Shown here one piece after another: positions 26,201-38,600 of a DNA stretch of 64,000 nucleotides. A program made the position numbers and the translations under genes. Source of the DNA: Desulfoglaeba alkanexedens ALDC (GTDB taxonomy: Bacteria; Desulfobacterota; Syntrophobacteria; Syntrophobacterales; DSM-9756); NCBI RefSeq assembly GCF_005377625.1, contig NZ_CP040098.1:1605501-1669500 (forward strand), in the 5' to 3' direction. The notes beneath the pieces are model-generated. The model saw only the letters and a list, made by a program, of their open reading frames with translations. It made no database searches and was not told the DNA's origin. Every line of letters starts with the position of its first letter. Position 1 is the stretch's first letter.

Positions 26201-29200
26201 GTGGATCCCGCTCTTTCCAAACGGCGGCATCCCATGAGTTTTTCTTCAGGCAAACCGGAAGGCCCACCCGACTCCCAGAAGGCCTTCTTCCGGATCATCT
26301 CTCCCGACGAATACGGCCGCTACGGCATCGACGCGCGGGATGTTCCCATGGGGACGTTCGCGGCGGAAGATCACCCCAACTTTCTTCTCAGCCGGTATGG
26401 AGGAAACGCTTACGGGCTAGGCCTGGTGGAGCAGAACAAGCTCTCCGGAGCCGACTTCGAATTCCTGCAGAATCTCAACCTGAAGGACACCGGCGACATT
26501 ATCCGCAACGCCCGGCGCATCAACCGGATCTATCAGCGGCTTGGACTTCTCATCCGCTACAGCGAAAGCGGCCGCCGCTATTTCCTCATCCCCATCAATC
26601 TGGTGGCCCATTCGCTTCAGGACATCAAGACCAAGGCCGACGAAATCGAAGAACTGGTGCTCCAGCACCTACTGAAAACCGGGATTGAACGGCTCGATAT
26701 CGGCCTGGTCGCCCCCCGCCAGGATCTGATTGTCCACGAACTGACGGCCCGGCTTTCCCTGCACCGCATTGTGCTCTTCGATTCCATAGACCGAATCCGC
26801 TCCTGCCGCACGCCGCTCGACATCGTGATTTTTCCGAAGGACCTGTTCGAAGTCCTGCTGGAACAGGGTCTTCCGCGGCCCGTTCAGCAAACCTCCAGGC
26901 TCCAGCGCCTGATCCAGTGGGCCACCTATCTTTCGGGAAAATTGTACGACCTTCTTGAACAAGACGGAAAGTTCATCGTGATGGCCCACTGCCCTTATAC
27001 GCGGGAAGAGACCGACTACCAGGTAGAGTTCAAGACGGAAGAAGAACTAAAGAATTTCCTTATTTACACCCACATTTTCAGGACGAAAAAGAAATATCGA
27101 ACCAGCTCCAGGCAACTCCAAATCCATCCCTCCGATCTTTATCACTACCTGAACCGCTACGCCACTCTCGACGCCCACCTCCGGGAACTCCTCAAAGACC
27201 GCCGCCCGGAAAGCTTGACCCTGGAAGACCTTCACGCCCTCCCTTACCTCAACATTCGACTTCCCGGCGGCTACGCCCGCAACCTGGACAAGCAATGGGA
27301 AAAGGCCTTCTCCCCGTACTTCGAAACGCTTCAGCTCACCCGCAAGACTCCCGCTCCCTACCGGGAATACTGGGATCAACGCCTGAGCCTGGACCGCGAA
27401 CTTCCGGAAAGCCTGCTCATCTACTCCGGCACTCCTCGAACGCCCGCGGTCCGCTCAAGCGAACTGGAAGAAGAAGTGAGGCGTTCCGGCCTAATGGGCT
27501 GCAGCCTGCCCCTGGTGGCCGCCTACCGCAATTCCTTTCGCTATGTGGTGGATGTGCTGCAAAACCTTGGGCATATCAGGGACGGCCGGTTTCCCAAGCT
27601 TTCTCGAATCGAACAGGACCGGATCAGCAACCCGTTCAAGCTTCGTCGAAGCCGCCATGAGGGGTTCAACGCCGCCTGCCAGCTTCTTAAACAGGTGGGA
27701 AAGCTGCGGGCGACCGCCGCCGTTTTGAACCCGGATCACGTCGAAGGCCAAACCACTCCCGTGCTGGAAAACATGGAAAAGCTTTCGCTTCACGGCTTCA
27801 CCCGGGCTCAGCTCAAGGAACTGCTGCTCATCGTGGTGGGCCACACCACCATGAGCCGCGTCGTTTTCGGCAAGATTTCTCCCAAGAGCCTCAAGCCCGT
27901 GACCGACATGGCTGACGAGGACGATTACCGACACATTGTGGAATTGCTGCGCATCTGCCGGGTCATGACTCTGGCGGAAATCGCGGCGTCTCTTGGAGAC
28001 GAGTTCACGCCGGCCCAGGTGCAGGAAATCTTCAGGCTCTATTATGACGCCATCCAGGTGGCCACCCAGCCGGAACTCGACTGGGAAAAACTGGTGGACC
28101 TTCAGATCAGCGAACTGGGAGATGTCCAGTACAAGGCCGTCCGGGAAATGATGAAGTTTTTCAACTTGTTCGAGTTTCTCAACAACTGGCAGGAACTCCA
28201 GGATAAGGGCCCCTGCCAGAAGGAAGTGCTGTGCGACTACTCCCCGCGAATGCTCAGCAAGCTCCAGGACGCCTTGGACCTCGCCGGGGCCGCCGCCGAT
28301 TACCGGCAGCGCTTTCTCGCCGATCCCATCCCTGGGCAGACCCACTTCTTCCGCCGGTTCCTGGAAACCGAATTCCACGGCACCGGCCACCTCTTTCCGC
28401 GTCTGGGCACCCGCGCCGGATTCACGCTCCTTTGGATCAGCGTCAACGCCACCGTCAAATACATCGTCAACTTCAACCCTATCCTCGCCGGGGTTTCCGC
28501 AGGCCGCTGTGATCAGAGGATCGAAAAGATCCGAAGGGCCCTCCTCGATATTCCCGAAGCCGACCTGGGGCCGCCGTTCATCGAATCCATCCGGGAAACC
28601 CTTTCAAAGAATGAACCCGCTTTCGCCTTCGAAAGCGGCATCCGGCTCATGTTGAACCCGGTCACCCAGGCGGTGGACGTGACCTTCGTCGACGTGGACG
28701 AGGACCTGCTCCAGCTCGAAGCCCTTCTGCAGCACTTCGAGGCGCACAAGCTGCAAGGCATTGCCTTGAAACACTTACAGGACTTGGAAAGACTTTTTTC
28801 GGAACTGGACAGCTATCGAAGTTTTTTGAATCGAAAGAGCCCTAACCGTTCAGCGGTGGCCGCCGAACGGCCGGAAAGCGGCATCGTTCTGCAGCGGATC
28901 GAACACCTGGAAGACCGGCTCCGGGTGATCTTCCAGGGCCAGATTTTCGTTCCCGAGGAAATCTACGATACCGTGAGCGTGCTCGCAGCCCACTGCCCTC
29001 ATGTACTGCGTTTCATCTTCCCCGAGTTCCACGCGCTCGGCAATCTGATCGAGAATTGGCCCACTCGCAAGAAACAGTCAGTGGGCAACTACGTGATGCG
29101 CTGCCTTCAAAAATTCCAGGCGCTCATCACCAAAGACCGCGAAGGATTCCAAGACCGGAACACGTTCTACCAGCTCGCCAAGCAGGAATTCGGCCCCCTG

Positions 29201-30973
29201 GCCGAGGAGGATACCGGTGCCAAGCATCCCCAACTGGAAATCCTCGAACACCTGGTGGAACGTATCCGGCAGCGTCGCACACTTTATCAGGCCTTCACCC
29301 TGGGCCTGCTTTTCCAGGACATCGGAAAGATCGAACCATACCGCGCCGCCTACCCGGAACTTTCCGATCTGTTGACCCACGCGGAACAGGGAACCGCGCT
29401 TCTTCGGAAGGCAGGTATTTTGGAGCAATACCAGCCGGATCCGAAAATCCGAAAGACCGCGCTCCAGCTCATCCAGCACCACGGTTCCATCGGTCACGTG
29501 ATCCAGGGAGAGGAACCCGTCACGGCGCTGGAACACCTGACGGCAAGCCGTGACGAACGCCTCCTGGACGCCTTCGTGGTGCATTCCATCCTGGCAGCGG
29601 CCGCCGTGGAAGAAGGACTCATGACCGAGGATCTGCTGGATCTTTTTCTGTGGTACCGAGCCGTCGCCTTGCAGATTCTAAAGTCGCGGAGCAGTTGGGA
29701 AAGCTGGCTGAAGGACGCCTTGCGCGAAAAGGCCGATGCGGCGGTGGTCGACTCCCAGGCTTTACCGGAAATGTTCCGGATCTTCCTGCCCCACGAGGAG
29801 AGCCCTTGCGGTCCCGGCGACGACCTACGCCTCCGGCGCGGCCGGCGGATCGCGGCCTTCGAAAGACTGCTCCGACTTCTGGACCTGAAGTGGGTGGACT
29901 ACCAGGATCTCCAGATGTTCGGCCTGAACATGCCTCCGAACTTTATCTACCATAAAAAGGGACTGAAAAGCACCGGGCCGTCGCGATTCAAGGAGCAGCT
30001 GGAACAGGCGGCCGCCATACTGAAAATCGTTTCCGAAATGCCCGCCCGAACCCGGGGCCTCCTTTTCGATTGCCTGGATCCCTTCGCCCGGAGCTACCGG
30101 ATTTACGATTTCCATGCCCTCAGCCGCTACCTGGCAGCGAGCGAATGCATCAAACTGCTGCAGCTGAGCTTTGATGCCTTCGAACGGGCCCACGGTGCGA
30201 ACGTTCGAAACGGACTCATCAGTTTCCGCCCCTTGGGACAGAACATCCGCAAGAAGCAGGACGTGGTGCGGGAGATCCTTCGCGACGCTCAGCAGGCCGC
30301 CGTGTCAACCCCACAGGCCGATACCCCCGCTTCGCCGCCATCACCGCGGGTCGGTTTCCATTTCCAGCACACCCCCCACGGCCCGGGCATGCGCGTCGGC
30401 TTTCAGGACATGCTCCAGGTCGAACAGCTCATCGAACCGCTACGCGCCGCCCGGACCCATGAACAACTCAAGGCCCGCTACAAGTCCCTGCTCAAGAACC
30501 TGCGCAATCTCCCCTACGACACCTCCGATTACGCCGAGCAGTTGAAACAGGCCTATCAAGATCAAATGGAGAAGATCAGCGACGAAATATTGCTGAATAT
30601 CCAGGATCGGCTGAAAAAGGTGAGCGATTTTTCGGAACTGGATCAAATTCATCAGGAAATGAACAGAATAAAGGAAGAAGCCAGTCTTTCCGAAGAACAT
30701 GAATTCATGATGGAAGAACTCTTCGAGCATCATCGGGCGCGTGTCCGCGATGACTACCTGCGCTCCATACTCGAAAAGATATGCGAATGCCCGACCTCCG
30801 AGGCCTTGTCACATTATTGGGATGAAATCAAAAAGGAACTTTTCGCTTACCGGCCGTTTGTGGGCAAAGAGTACGAATCCATCATCGCGGCCTTCATCGA
30901 CGAGCAGCTTTCCGAAAGGAATCATCCAAGCTGCTCCACGGACATTTCCTCTTTCAGCGGCAAGATGAAGTAG
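26201..30973 (+). CDS. Unrecognised 1590-residue cytoplasmic protein with a degenerate HD-like region
   Basis: This very large protein has no signal peptide and no membrane segments that I can see. I do not recognise the first 1000 residues. They look globular, with a possible nucleotide- or ligand-binding part near 130-300 (LDIGLVAPRQDLIVHELTARLS, KFIVMAHCPY). Around residues 1035-1100 the pattern LLFQDIGKI, THAEQGTALLRKAGI, IQHHGSIGHV resembles an HD-type phosphohydrolase, but the first metal His is replaced by Gln (QDIGK instead of HDIGK). The last 150 residues are predicted coiled coil rich in Glu/Lys/Gln. The start is uncertain: GTG 26201 or ATG 26234, neither with a strong ribosome binding site. 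It converges with, and overlaps by 52 bases, the kinase gene at 30922-32322. Confidence 0.75.
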   Translation: MDPALSKRRHPMSFSSGKPEGPPDSQKAFFRIISPDEYGRYGIDARDVPMGTFAAEDHPNFLLSRYGGNAYGLGLVEQNKLSGADFEFLQNLNLKDTGDIIRNARRINRIYQRLGLLIRYSESGRRYFLIPINLVAHSLQDIKTKADEIEELVLQHLLKTGIERLDIGLVAPRQDLIVHELTARLSLHRIVLFDSIDRIRSCRTPLDIVIFPKDLFEVLLEQGLPRPVQQTSRLQRLIQWATYLSGKLYDLLEQDGKFIVMAHCPYTREETDYQVEFKTEEELKNFLIYTHIFRTKKKYRTSSRQLQIHPSDLYHYLNRYATLDAHLRELLKDRRPESLTLEDLHALPYLNIRLPGGYARNLDKQWEKAFSPYFETLQLTRKTPAPYREYWDQRLSLDRELPESLLIYSGTPRTPAVRSSELEEEVRRSGLMGCSLPLVAAYRNSFRYVVDVLQNLGHIRDGRFPKLSRIEQDRISNPFKLRRSRHEGFNAACQLLKQVGKLRATAAVLNPDHVEGQTTPVLENMEKLSLHGFTRAQLKELLLIVVGHTTMSRVVFGKISPKSLKPVTDMADEDDYRHIVELLRICRVMTLAEIAASLGDEFTPAQVQEIFRLYYDAIQVATQPELDWEKLVDLQISELGDVQYKAVREMMKFFNLFEFLNNWQELQDKGPCQKEVLCDYSPRMLSKLQDALDLAGAAADYRQRFLADPIPGQTHFFRRFLETEFHGTGHLFPRLGTRAGFTLLWISVNATVKYIVNFNPILAGVSAGRCDQRIEKIRRALLDIPEADLGPPFIESIRETLSKNEPAFAFESGIRLMLNPVTQAVDVTFVDVDEDLLQLEALLQHFEAHKLQGIALKHLQDLERLFSELDSYRSFLNRKSPNRSAVAAERPESGIVLQRIEHLEDRLRVIFQGQIFVPEEIYDTVSVLAAHCPHVLRFIFPEFHALGNLIENWPTRKKQSVGNYVMRCLQKFQALITKDREGFQDRNTFYQLAKQEFGPLAEEDTGAKHPQLEILEHLVERIRQRRTLYQAFTLGLLFQDIGKIEPYRAAYPELSDLLTHAEQGTALLRKAGILEQYQPDPKIRKTALQLIQHHGSIGHVIQGEEPVTALEHLTASRDERLLDAFVVHSILAAAAVEEGLMTEDLLDLFLWYRAVALQILKSRSSWESWLKDALREKADAAVVDSQALPEMFRIFLPHEESPCGPGDDLRLRRGRRIAAFERLLRLLDLKWVDYQDLQMFGLNMPPNFIYHKKGLKSTGPSRFKEQLEQAAAILKIVSEMPARTRGLLFDCLDPFARSYRIYDFHALSRYLAASECIKLLQLSFDAFERAHGANVRNGLISFRPLGQNIRKKQDVVREILRDAQQAAVSTPQADTPASPPSPRVGFHFQHTPHGPGMRVGFQDMLQVEQLIEPLRAARTHEQLKARYKSLLKNLRNLPYDTSDYAEQLKQAYQDQMEKISDEILLNIQDRLKKVSDFSELDQIHQEMNRIKEEASLSEEHEFMMEELFEHHRARVRDDYLRSILEKICECPTSEALSHYWDEIKKELFAYRPFVGKEYESIIAAFIDEQLSERNHPSCSTDISSFSGKMK

Positions 30974-32322
30974 AAGACGTTTCCGTAATCCTTGGGTTCG
31001 AAACCCACCCGGCCGCCGTGAATCTCCACGATGTTGCGGACGAAATGCAGCCCGTGGCCCATCCCGCGTTCGTCACCCACATTGGAACCGCGGTAACCTT
31101 CGTCGAAAAGCTTTTCCGCTTCGTTTTCGGGCAATGGCTCTCCGGTGGAGAAGATATTGAACTGAACACCGTGAATGCCTTCTCCGAAGTAGTCTCTGAG
31201 GATCTTCCGGTTATAGGAAACCAGCTTGATCCGGCGGCCGGTCGCGTCTTGCACTTCCCGAGTGTATTTGACGGCGTTGGAGAACAGGTTGTCAAAAACC
31301 TGCGAAATCAGGCCTTTGTCCACGAAAAGGGTCACTTCCTCATCGGGGATCTCCTCCAGACGGTTATCCAGCGTGATGCCTCTCTGGGCGAAGATGGGGC
31401 GATAGCGTTTCAGGATCGGCTCGATGATTTCAAAACGGAAGTTGCAAGGCTGCTTCCTAAGGACATACGTGCCTTTTTCAAAATGGTCCCGCCTGAGGAG
31501 CGTTTCGAGAAAAAGGCTCGTGTGTTCGTAATGATTGGAAAGCGACTTCCATTCCGTTTCCAGGTTTTCGTTGTTGGTGGACAGGTCGTGGTACAGTTCA
31601 CACAGTTGCCGGCAGTGCGGCTCGTTGCAGTCGCCGTAGAACAGGATCAGGTTGTGGAGCTTCTCCTGGATGTTCTGGTAGCTTTCCAGGTTTTTCCTGA
31701 GTCGAAGAATGAACAACTTGTAGTAAAGGTTGGGAGAAATGACGTTGTGTTCGATATTGGCCACCAATTGGTTGATGAACTTGAGGTGTTCGATGTTCTG
31801 TTGGATGAGCATTTTCTGATGCAGGTTGTAACCGATCCGATTGGTGAATTTTTCCAGGAAGAAATGATTCTTGGCGTCCACCTTATCCTTGGGCTCGATT
31901 TCAAAGAGTCCCAGCACATTGTGCTGACTGTGAAACGGAAGCCAGTAGGTGAGGGCGCGGTTGCCTCGGATAGGGAAAACCAGCGACACATCCGTTTCGT
32001 AACCGGTTTCTGAAAGCTTCACCGAAACGTTCAGCCGTTCTTCCTTGTCCTGGATCAACCCCTCTTCGCTGGTGCACACCTTTTCCAGCTGCGACGTCTT
32101 CGGATGAATGACATAGAGCCGGCTCTTCAGCTGGAAGAATGCCTCGGGCACTGCGACACAGATCATGTACAGATACTTCAGGCTGGTGTATTCCTGGGCC
32201 AGGTCAAAGAAGGTGGCAAACGCTTCTTCCTGGAGGCGTTCGAAGTTGTAACGGCGGTAGTCCTCCTTCTTTTGCTTCACGCGCTCTCGGATTTCCCTCA
32301 TGCTGTCATCGCCCATGGGCAT
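30922..32322 (-). CDS. GAF-like sensor histidine kinase with an altered H-box
   Basis: 466-residue soluble kinase. The N-terminal half (about residues 25-165) looks like a GAF-type sensor. The H-box region reads IEHNVISPN, keeping His and Pro at the usual spacing but with Asn in place of the acidic residue that normally follows His. A long helical spacer precedes the ATP-binding domain, with N-box DNLFSNAVKYT and G-box GMGHGLHFVRNIVEIHGGRV. No membrane segment is visible. It overlaps the end of gpsA by 17 bases and is probably co-transcribed with dnaN-gyrB-gyrA-gpsA. No response regulator is adjacent. Confidence 0.8.
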   Translation of the reverse strand: MPMGDDSMREIRERVKQKKEDYRRYNFERLQEEAFATFFDLAQEYTSLKYLYMICVAVPEAFFQLKSRLYVIHPKTSQLEKVCTSEEGLIQDKEERLNVSVKLSETGYETDVSLVFPIRGNRALTYWLPFHSQHNVLGLFEIEPKDKVDAKNHFFLEKFTNRIGYNLHQKMLIQQNIEHLKFINQLVANIEHNVISPNLYYKLFILRLRKNLESYQNIQEKLHNLILFYGDCNEPHCRQLCELYHDLSTNNENLETEWKSLSNHYEHTSLFLETLLRRDHFEKGTYVLRKQPCNFRFEIIEPILKRYRPIFAQRGITLDNRLEEIPDEEVTLFVDKGLISQVFDNLFSNAVKYTREVQDATGRRIKLVSYNRKILRDYFGEGIHGVQFNIFSTGEPLPENEAEKLFDEGYRGSNVGDERGMGHGLHFVRNIVEIHGGRVGFEPKDYGNVFYFILPLKEEMSVEQLG

Positions 32323-33361
32323 ACCCGTTCAAGATAGGGGCGTTTTCGTCATACATTTCCAGTTCGTGTTTCAGATCCCGTTCCATGAGTTCCTGAACCG
32401 CACGGCGCGGGTCTTTGCCTTCGTAGAGGACGCGGTATACCTGCTCGGAGATGGGCATCTCGACGTTGAGCCTTTTCGCGAGATGATATACGGAACGGGC
32501 GGTTTTCACTCCTTCGGCGACCATACGCATATCACCGAGCACTTCTTCGAGCTTCCGGCCCTGTCCCAGTTTGTAGCCCACGGTTCGATTGCGACTCAGG
32601 TCGCCCGTGCAGGTGAGCAGCAAGTCCCCGATGCCGGAAAGGCCGGCAAAGGTGAAGGGATGCGCTCCCATGCGGACGCCGAGCCGGGTTATTTCCGCAA
32701 GCCCCCGTGTGATAAGCGCCGCCCGGGTATTGTGACCGCAACCCAGTCCGTCGCAGACGCCCGCCGCCAAGGCGATGACGTTCTTGAGGGCCCCGGCCAG
32801 TTCCACTCCTATCTTATCCACACTCGTGTACACGCGAAAATAGGAGGTGTGGAAGACCCGCTGCGCTTCTCTGGCCGTATCCAAGTCATCCGCAGCGACC
32901 GTGACCGCTGTGGGCACTTTTCTCATAACCTCCGGGGCAAAGGAAGGCCCAGCCAGGCTCACGACCCGTGTCGCCTCAGAAAGTTCGTTCCAAACCTGGG
33001 ACATGGTCAGGAGCGTTTCGTTTTCGATGCCCTTGGTGGCCGTGACCAGGATGGCGTCTCGCCGCAGGTGGGGAAGCATCTGAAGGGCCACCTGACGGTA
33101 AACGTGGGAAGGAACCACCATCACCACCAGGCGGTGTTCCGACACCACCGCTTTCATGTCCAGATGCGGACGTATATTCCCGCTCAAGGCGAACCCCGGA
33201 AGATAAATCCTGTTTTCGCGGTTGTCCCTGATGGCTTCAAAGACTTCCTTTTCGTAGACCCATAGGTCCACCGGATATCCCTTGTCGCCGAGAAGATGGG
33301 CGAGCGTCGTCCCCCAACTTCCGGCACCGACGACCGCCACGGATTCGAGATACTCCGTCAC
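32306..33361 (-). CDS. gpsA: Glycerol-3-phosphate dehydrogenase [NAD(P)+]
   Basis: 351-residue cytoplasmic enzyme that reduces dihydroxyacetone phosphate to sn-glycerol-3-phosphate for phospholipid synthesis. The N-terminal NAD(P)-binding motif [17 protein letters not shown], the TKGIENETL substrate segment, the catalytic-lysine region [16 protein letters not shown] and [22 protein letters not shown] are all present. Length is normal, with a slightly extended C-terminus. It overlaps gyrA by four bases upstream and the kinase gene by 17 bases downstream. Confidence 0.95.
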   Translation of the reverse strand: MTEYLESVAVVGAGSWGTTLAHLLGDKGYPVDLWVYEKEVFEAIRDNRENRIYLPGFALSGNIRPHLDMKAVVSEHRLVVMVVPSHVYRQVALQMLPHLRRDAILVTATKGIENETLLTMSQVWNELSEATRVVSLAGPSFAPEVMRKVPTAVTVAADDLDTAREAQRVFHTSYFRVYTSVDKIGVELAGALKNVIALAAGVCDGLGCGHNTRAALITRGLAEITRLGVRMGAHPFTFAGLSGIGDLLLTCTGDLSRNRTVGYKLGQGRKLEEVLGDMRMVAEGVKTARSVYHLAKRLNVEMPISEQVYRVLYEGKDPRRAVQELMERDLKHELEMYDENAPILNGYAHGR

Positions 33362-35793
33362 TGGTCTTCTTCCTCTCTTTCTTCTTCGGATTCGACCAGC
33401 ACCGCCACGTCCACCACCTTTTCCGCATCGCCCAAGTCCATGAGTTTCACGCCCTGCGTGGCGCGGCCCATTTCACGGATTTCCGAAACGGCGATTCGTA
33501 TAAGGCGGCCGCTGTTGGTGATGATGAGGATCTCGTCTTCTTCGCTCACCTGGCGAAACGCCACCACCTCACCGTTCTTTTCCGTCACCCGGATGTTGAT
33601 CACCCCTTGGCCGCCGCGGCGCTGAACCTTGTACGCCGCAGCCGGTGTGCGTTTGCCGTATCCCCGTTCGGTCACCACGAGTACGGCGTAGTCGTCGCTC
33701 AAGAGGTCCATGCCGATAAGTTCGCTTCCGGCCAGTTCCATGGCCCTAACGCCCCGGGTCACTCTTCCCGTGGGCCGAACGTCCTTTTCTTCGATCCGGA
33801 TACACTTGCCGGCCTTGCTCATGAAAAACAAATGCTGGTTTCCATCGGTGATCCGGGCACAGATCACTTCGTCACCCTCATCGATCACCAAGGCGCGGAT
33901 GCCGCTCGGCCGCGGGTTGCTGTAGGCGGAAAGCTCCGTCTTCTTGACGACGCCCCTGCGCGTGGCCATGATCACGTACCGGCCGTCGTCAAAGTTCCGA
34001 ACGGGAAGGATGGTCGCCACCCGTTCGTTTTCCATCAGCGGCAGCAGATTCACGATGGCTTTGCCCAGGGCCGCCGGAGCCACTTCCGGAATGGTGTAGA
34101 CCTTGAGCCAGTAAACCCGGCCGAGCGTCGTGAAGACCAGCAGGTGATCGTGGGTGGATGCGGTGAAGACCGTGGTGACCACGTCCTTTTCCCTGATGTT
34201 CATCCCGGTGCGGCCCTTTCCGCCGCGCCGCTGGCTTCGGTACACGTCAAGCGGCGTCCGCTTCACGTACCCGGCCCTGGAAATGGTAACCACCACTTCC
34301 TTTTCGTCGATCAGGTCCTCGAGGTTCACCTCGCGTTCTTCGACAACGATGTCCGTCCGCCTCCTGTCACCGTAGAGATCGATCAGTTCCTGGATTTCGC
34401 CATGGATGATTTCGTCGACGAGGACGGACGAGGCGAGAATCTTCTTGAATCGTTCGATATCTTGAAGGATCTTCCGATAGTCTTCGAGGATCTTCTCCCG
34501 TTCCAGGCCGGTAAGGCGCTGGAGCCGCATGTCGAGGATGGCCTGAGCCTGCACCTCGGTCAACTCCAGGTGCTCCACGAGTTGCGCCCGGGCGGTGGGC
34601 GGGTTGGGCGCTTCCCGGATCAGCCGGATGACCTGATCCAGGTGATCCAGAGCCCTTTTGAGCCCTTCCAAAATGTGAGCCCGCTTTTCGGCCTGGCTTA
34701 GATCGTACCGGGTGCGCTTCACGATGACATCCCGGCGGAAATCCAGGAAATGGCCGAGCACGGATTTCAGATCCAGAAGTTCGGGACGGTTGTCCACCAC
34801 GGCAAGAAGAATCACGCCGAAGGTCATTTCCAGGGACGTGAACTTGAACAGCTGATTTTCCACCACCTTGGGGTTTTCACCGGCTTTGAGCGAAAGGACG
34901 ATCCGCATGCCTTCCCTGCTGGATTCGTCGCGAATGTCCTGGATGCCCGTGATCCGCTTCTCCTTGACCAGGTCCGCTATTTTTTCGAGCAGTTTCGCCT
35001 TGTTCACTTGGTAGGGCAGTTCGGTGACGACAAGCTGCTGTTTCCGGCCCGCGCCTTTTTCTTCCAGTTCCATGCGGGCCCGCATCTTGACAATCCCCCG
35101 GCCCGTCTCGTAAGCCTCCCGTATTCCCTCCGTCCCGTAGATGAATCCCCCGGTGGGGAAATCCGGCCCGGGGATGTGCCGCATGAGTTCCGCCAGGCTG
35201 AGCTCGGGATCCTTCAGGAGCGCCTGAAGTCCCCGACAGAGTTCGGTCAGGTTGTGAGGCGGGATGTTGGTGGCCATCCCGACGGCGATTCCCGAAGCTC
35301 CGTTGAGCAGCAGGTTGGGAGCCCGGGTCGGAAGCACCACCGGCTCCATCATGGAATTGTCGTAGTTGGCGATAAACGGTACCGTTTCTTTTTCGATGTC
35401 CTGGAGGAACTCGTGGGCCAACCGAGCCATGCGCACCTCGGTGTAGCGCATGGCCGCCGGCGGATCTCCGTCCACGGACCCGAAGTTTCCCTGACCGTCC
35501 ACCAGCGGATAACGCATGGAGAAGTCCTGCGCCATGCGCACGAGCGCGTCGTATACCGCTGCGTCCCCGTGGGGATGATACTTACCAATCACGTCCCCGA
35601 CCACGCGCGCGGATTTCTTGTAAGGCTTGTTATAGTCGTTTTTCAGTTCGTGCATGGCGAACAGGATCCGCCGATGCACGGGCTTCAGGCCGTCTCGCAC
35701 ATCCGGCAAAGCACGCCCGATGATGACGCTCATGGCGTAGTCGAGGTAAGACAGCTTGATTTCGTCCTCGATATTGATAGTGCTCTGACTCAT
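33358..35793 (-). CDS. gyrA: DNA gyrase subunit A
   Basis: 811-residue DNA-cleaving and religating subunit of gyrase. The breakage-reunion domain starts with [27 protein letters not shown]. The quinolone-resistance-determining region reads [22 protein letters not shown], with Ala at the position of the usual Ser83 (GDAAVYD), a change often linked with reduced quinolone susceptibility. The catalytic Tyr lies in MRYTEVRM. The C-terminal beta-pinwheel carries the GyrA-box-like [10 protein letters not shown] and further repeats. It is followed by gpsA with a 4-base overlap and preceded by gyrB about 110 bases away. Confidence 0.97.
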   Translation of the reverse strand: MSQSTINIEDEIKLSYLDYAMSVIIGRALPDVRDGLKPVHRRILFAMHELKNDYNKPYKKSARVVGDVIGKYHPHGDAAVYDALVRMAQDFSMRYPLVDGQGNFGSVDGDPPAAMRYTEVRMARLAHEFLQDIEKETVPFIANYDNSMMEPVVLPTRAPNLLLNGASGIAVGMATNIPPHNLTELCRGLQALLKDPELSLAELMRHIPGPDFPTGGFIYGTEGIREAYETGRGIVKMRARMELEEKGAGRKQQLVVTELPYQVNKAKLLEKIADLVKEKRITGIQDIRDESSREGMRIVLSLKAGENPKVVENQLFKFTSLEMTFGVILLAVVDNRPELLDLKSVLGHFLDFRRDVIVKRTRYDLSQAEKRAHILEGLKRALDHLDQVIRLIREAPNPPTARAQLVEHLELTEVQAQAILDMRLQRLTGLEREKILEDYRKILQDIERFKKILASSVLVDEIIHGEIQELIDLYGDRRRTDIVVEEREVNLEDLIDEKEVVVTISRAGYVKRTPLDVYRSQRRGGKGRTGMNIREKDVVTTVFTASTHDHLLVFTTLGRVYWLKVYTIPEVAPAALGKAIVNLLPLMENERVATILPVRNFDDGRYVIMATRRGVVKKTELSAYSNPRPSGIRALVIDEGDEVICARITDGNQHLFFMSKAGKCIRIEEKDVRPTGRVTRGVRAMELAGSELIGMDLLSDDYAVLVVTERGYGKRTPAAAYKVQRRGGQGVINIRVTEKNGEVVAFRQVSEEDEILIITNSGRLIRIAVSEIREMGRATQGVKLMDLGDAEKVVDVAVLVESEEEREEEDQ

Positions 35794-35905
35794 GAAGGCA
35801 AAGGCTCCAGAAAATCAAAAGGTGTAAAGCGGTAAGCAATGCGCTCGCTGCGAACGGTAGGTAACGGCCGGCACACAGCCGGCGGCTGCAGACCGGCCGC
35901 CTTCC

Positions 35906-38488
<2,583 letters not shown>

Positions 38489-38600
38489 TTAAATCAATAT
38501 ACTATAGCGCCTTCTTCAGCCGCTTTCAATGAATTTCTCGATGGGGTTTAAAGGTTTAATCTAGTGATTTCAATGCTTTAAAAGAAAGGCGGGAGGCTAG

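Noticed and set aside
26046-26267. N-terminal extension of PgpA
   Set aside because: The extra 74 residues are unlike the family and a good ribosome binding site supports the ATG at 26045.
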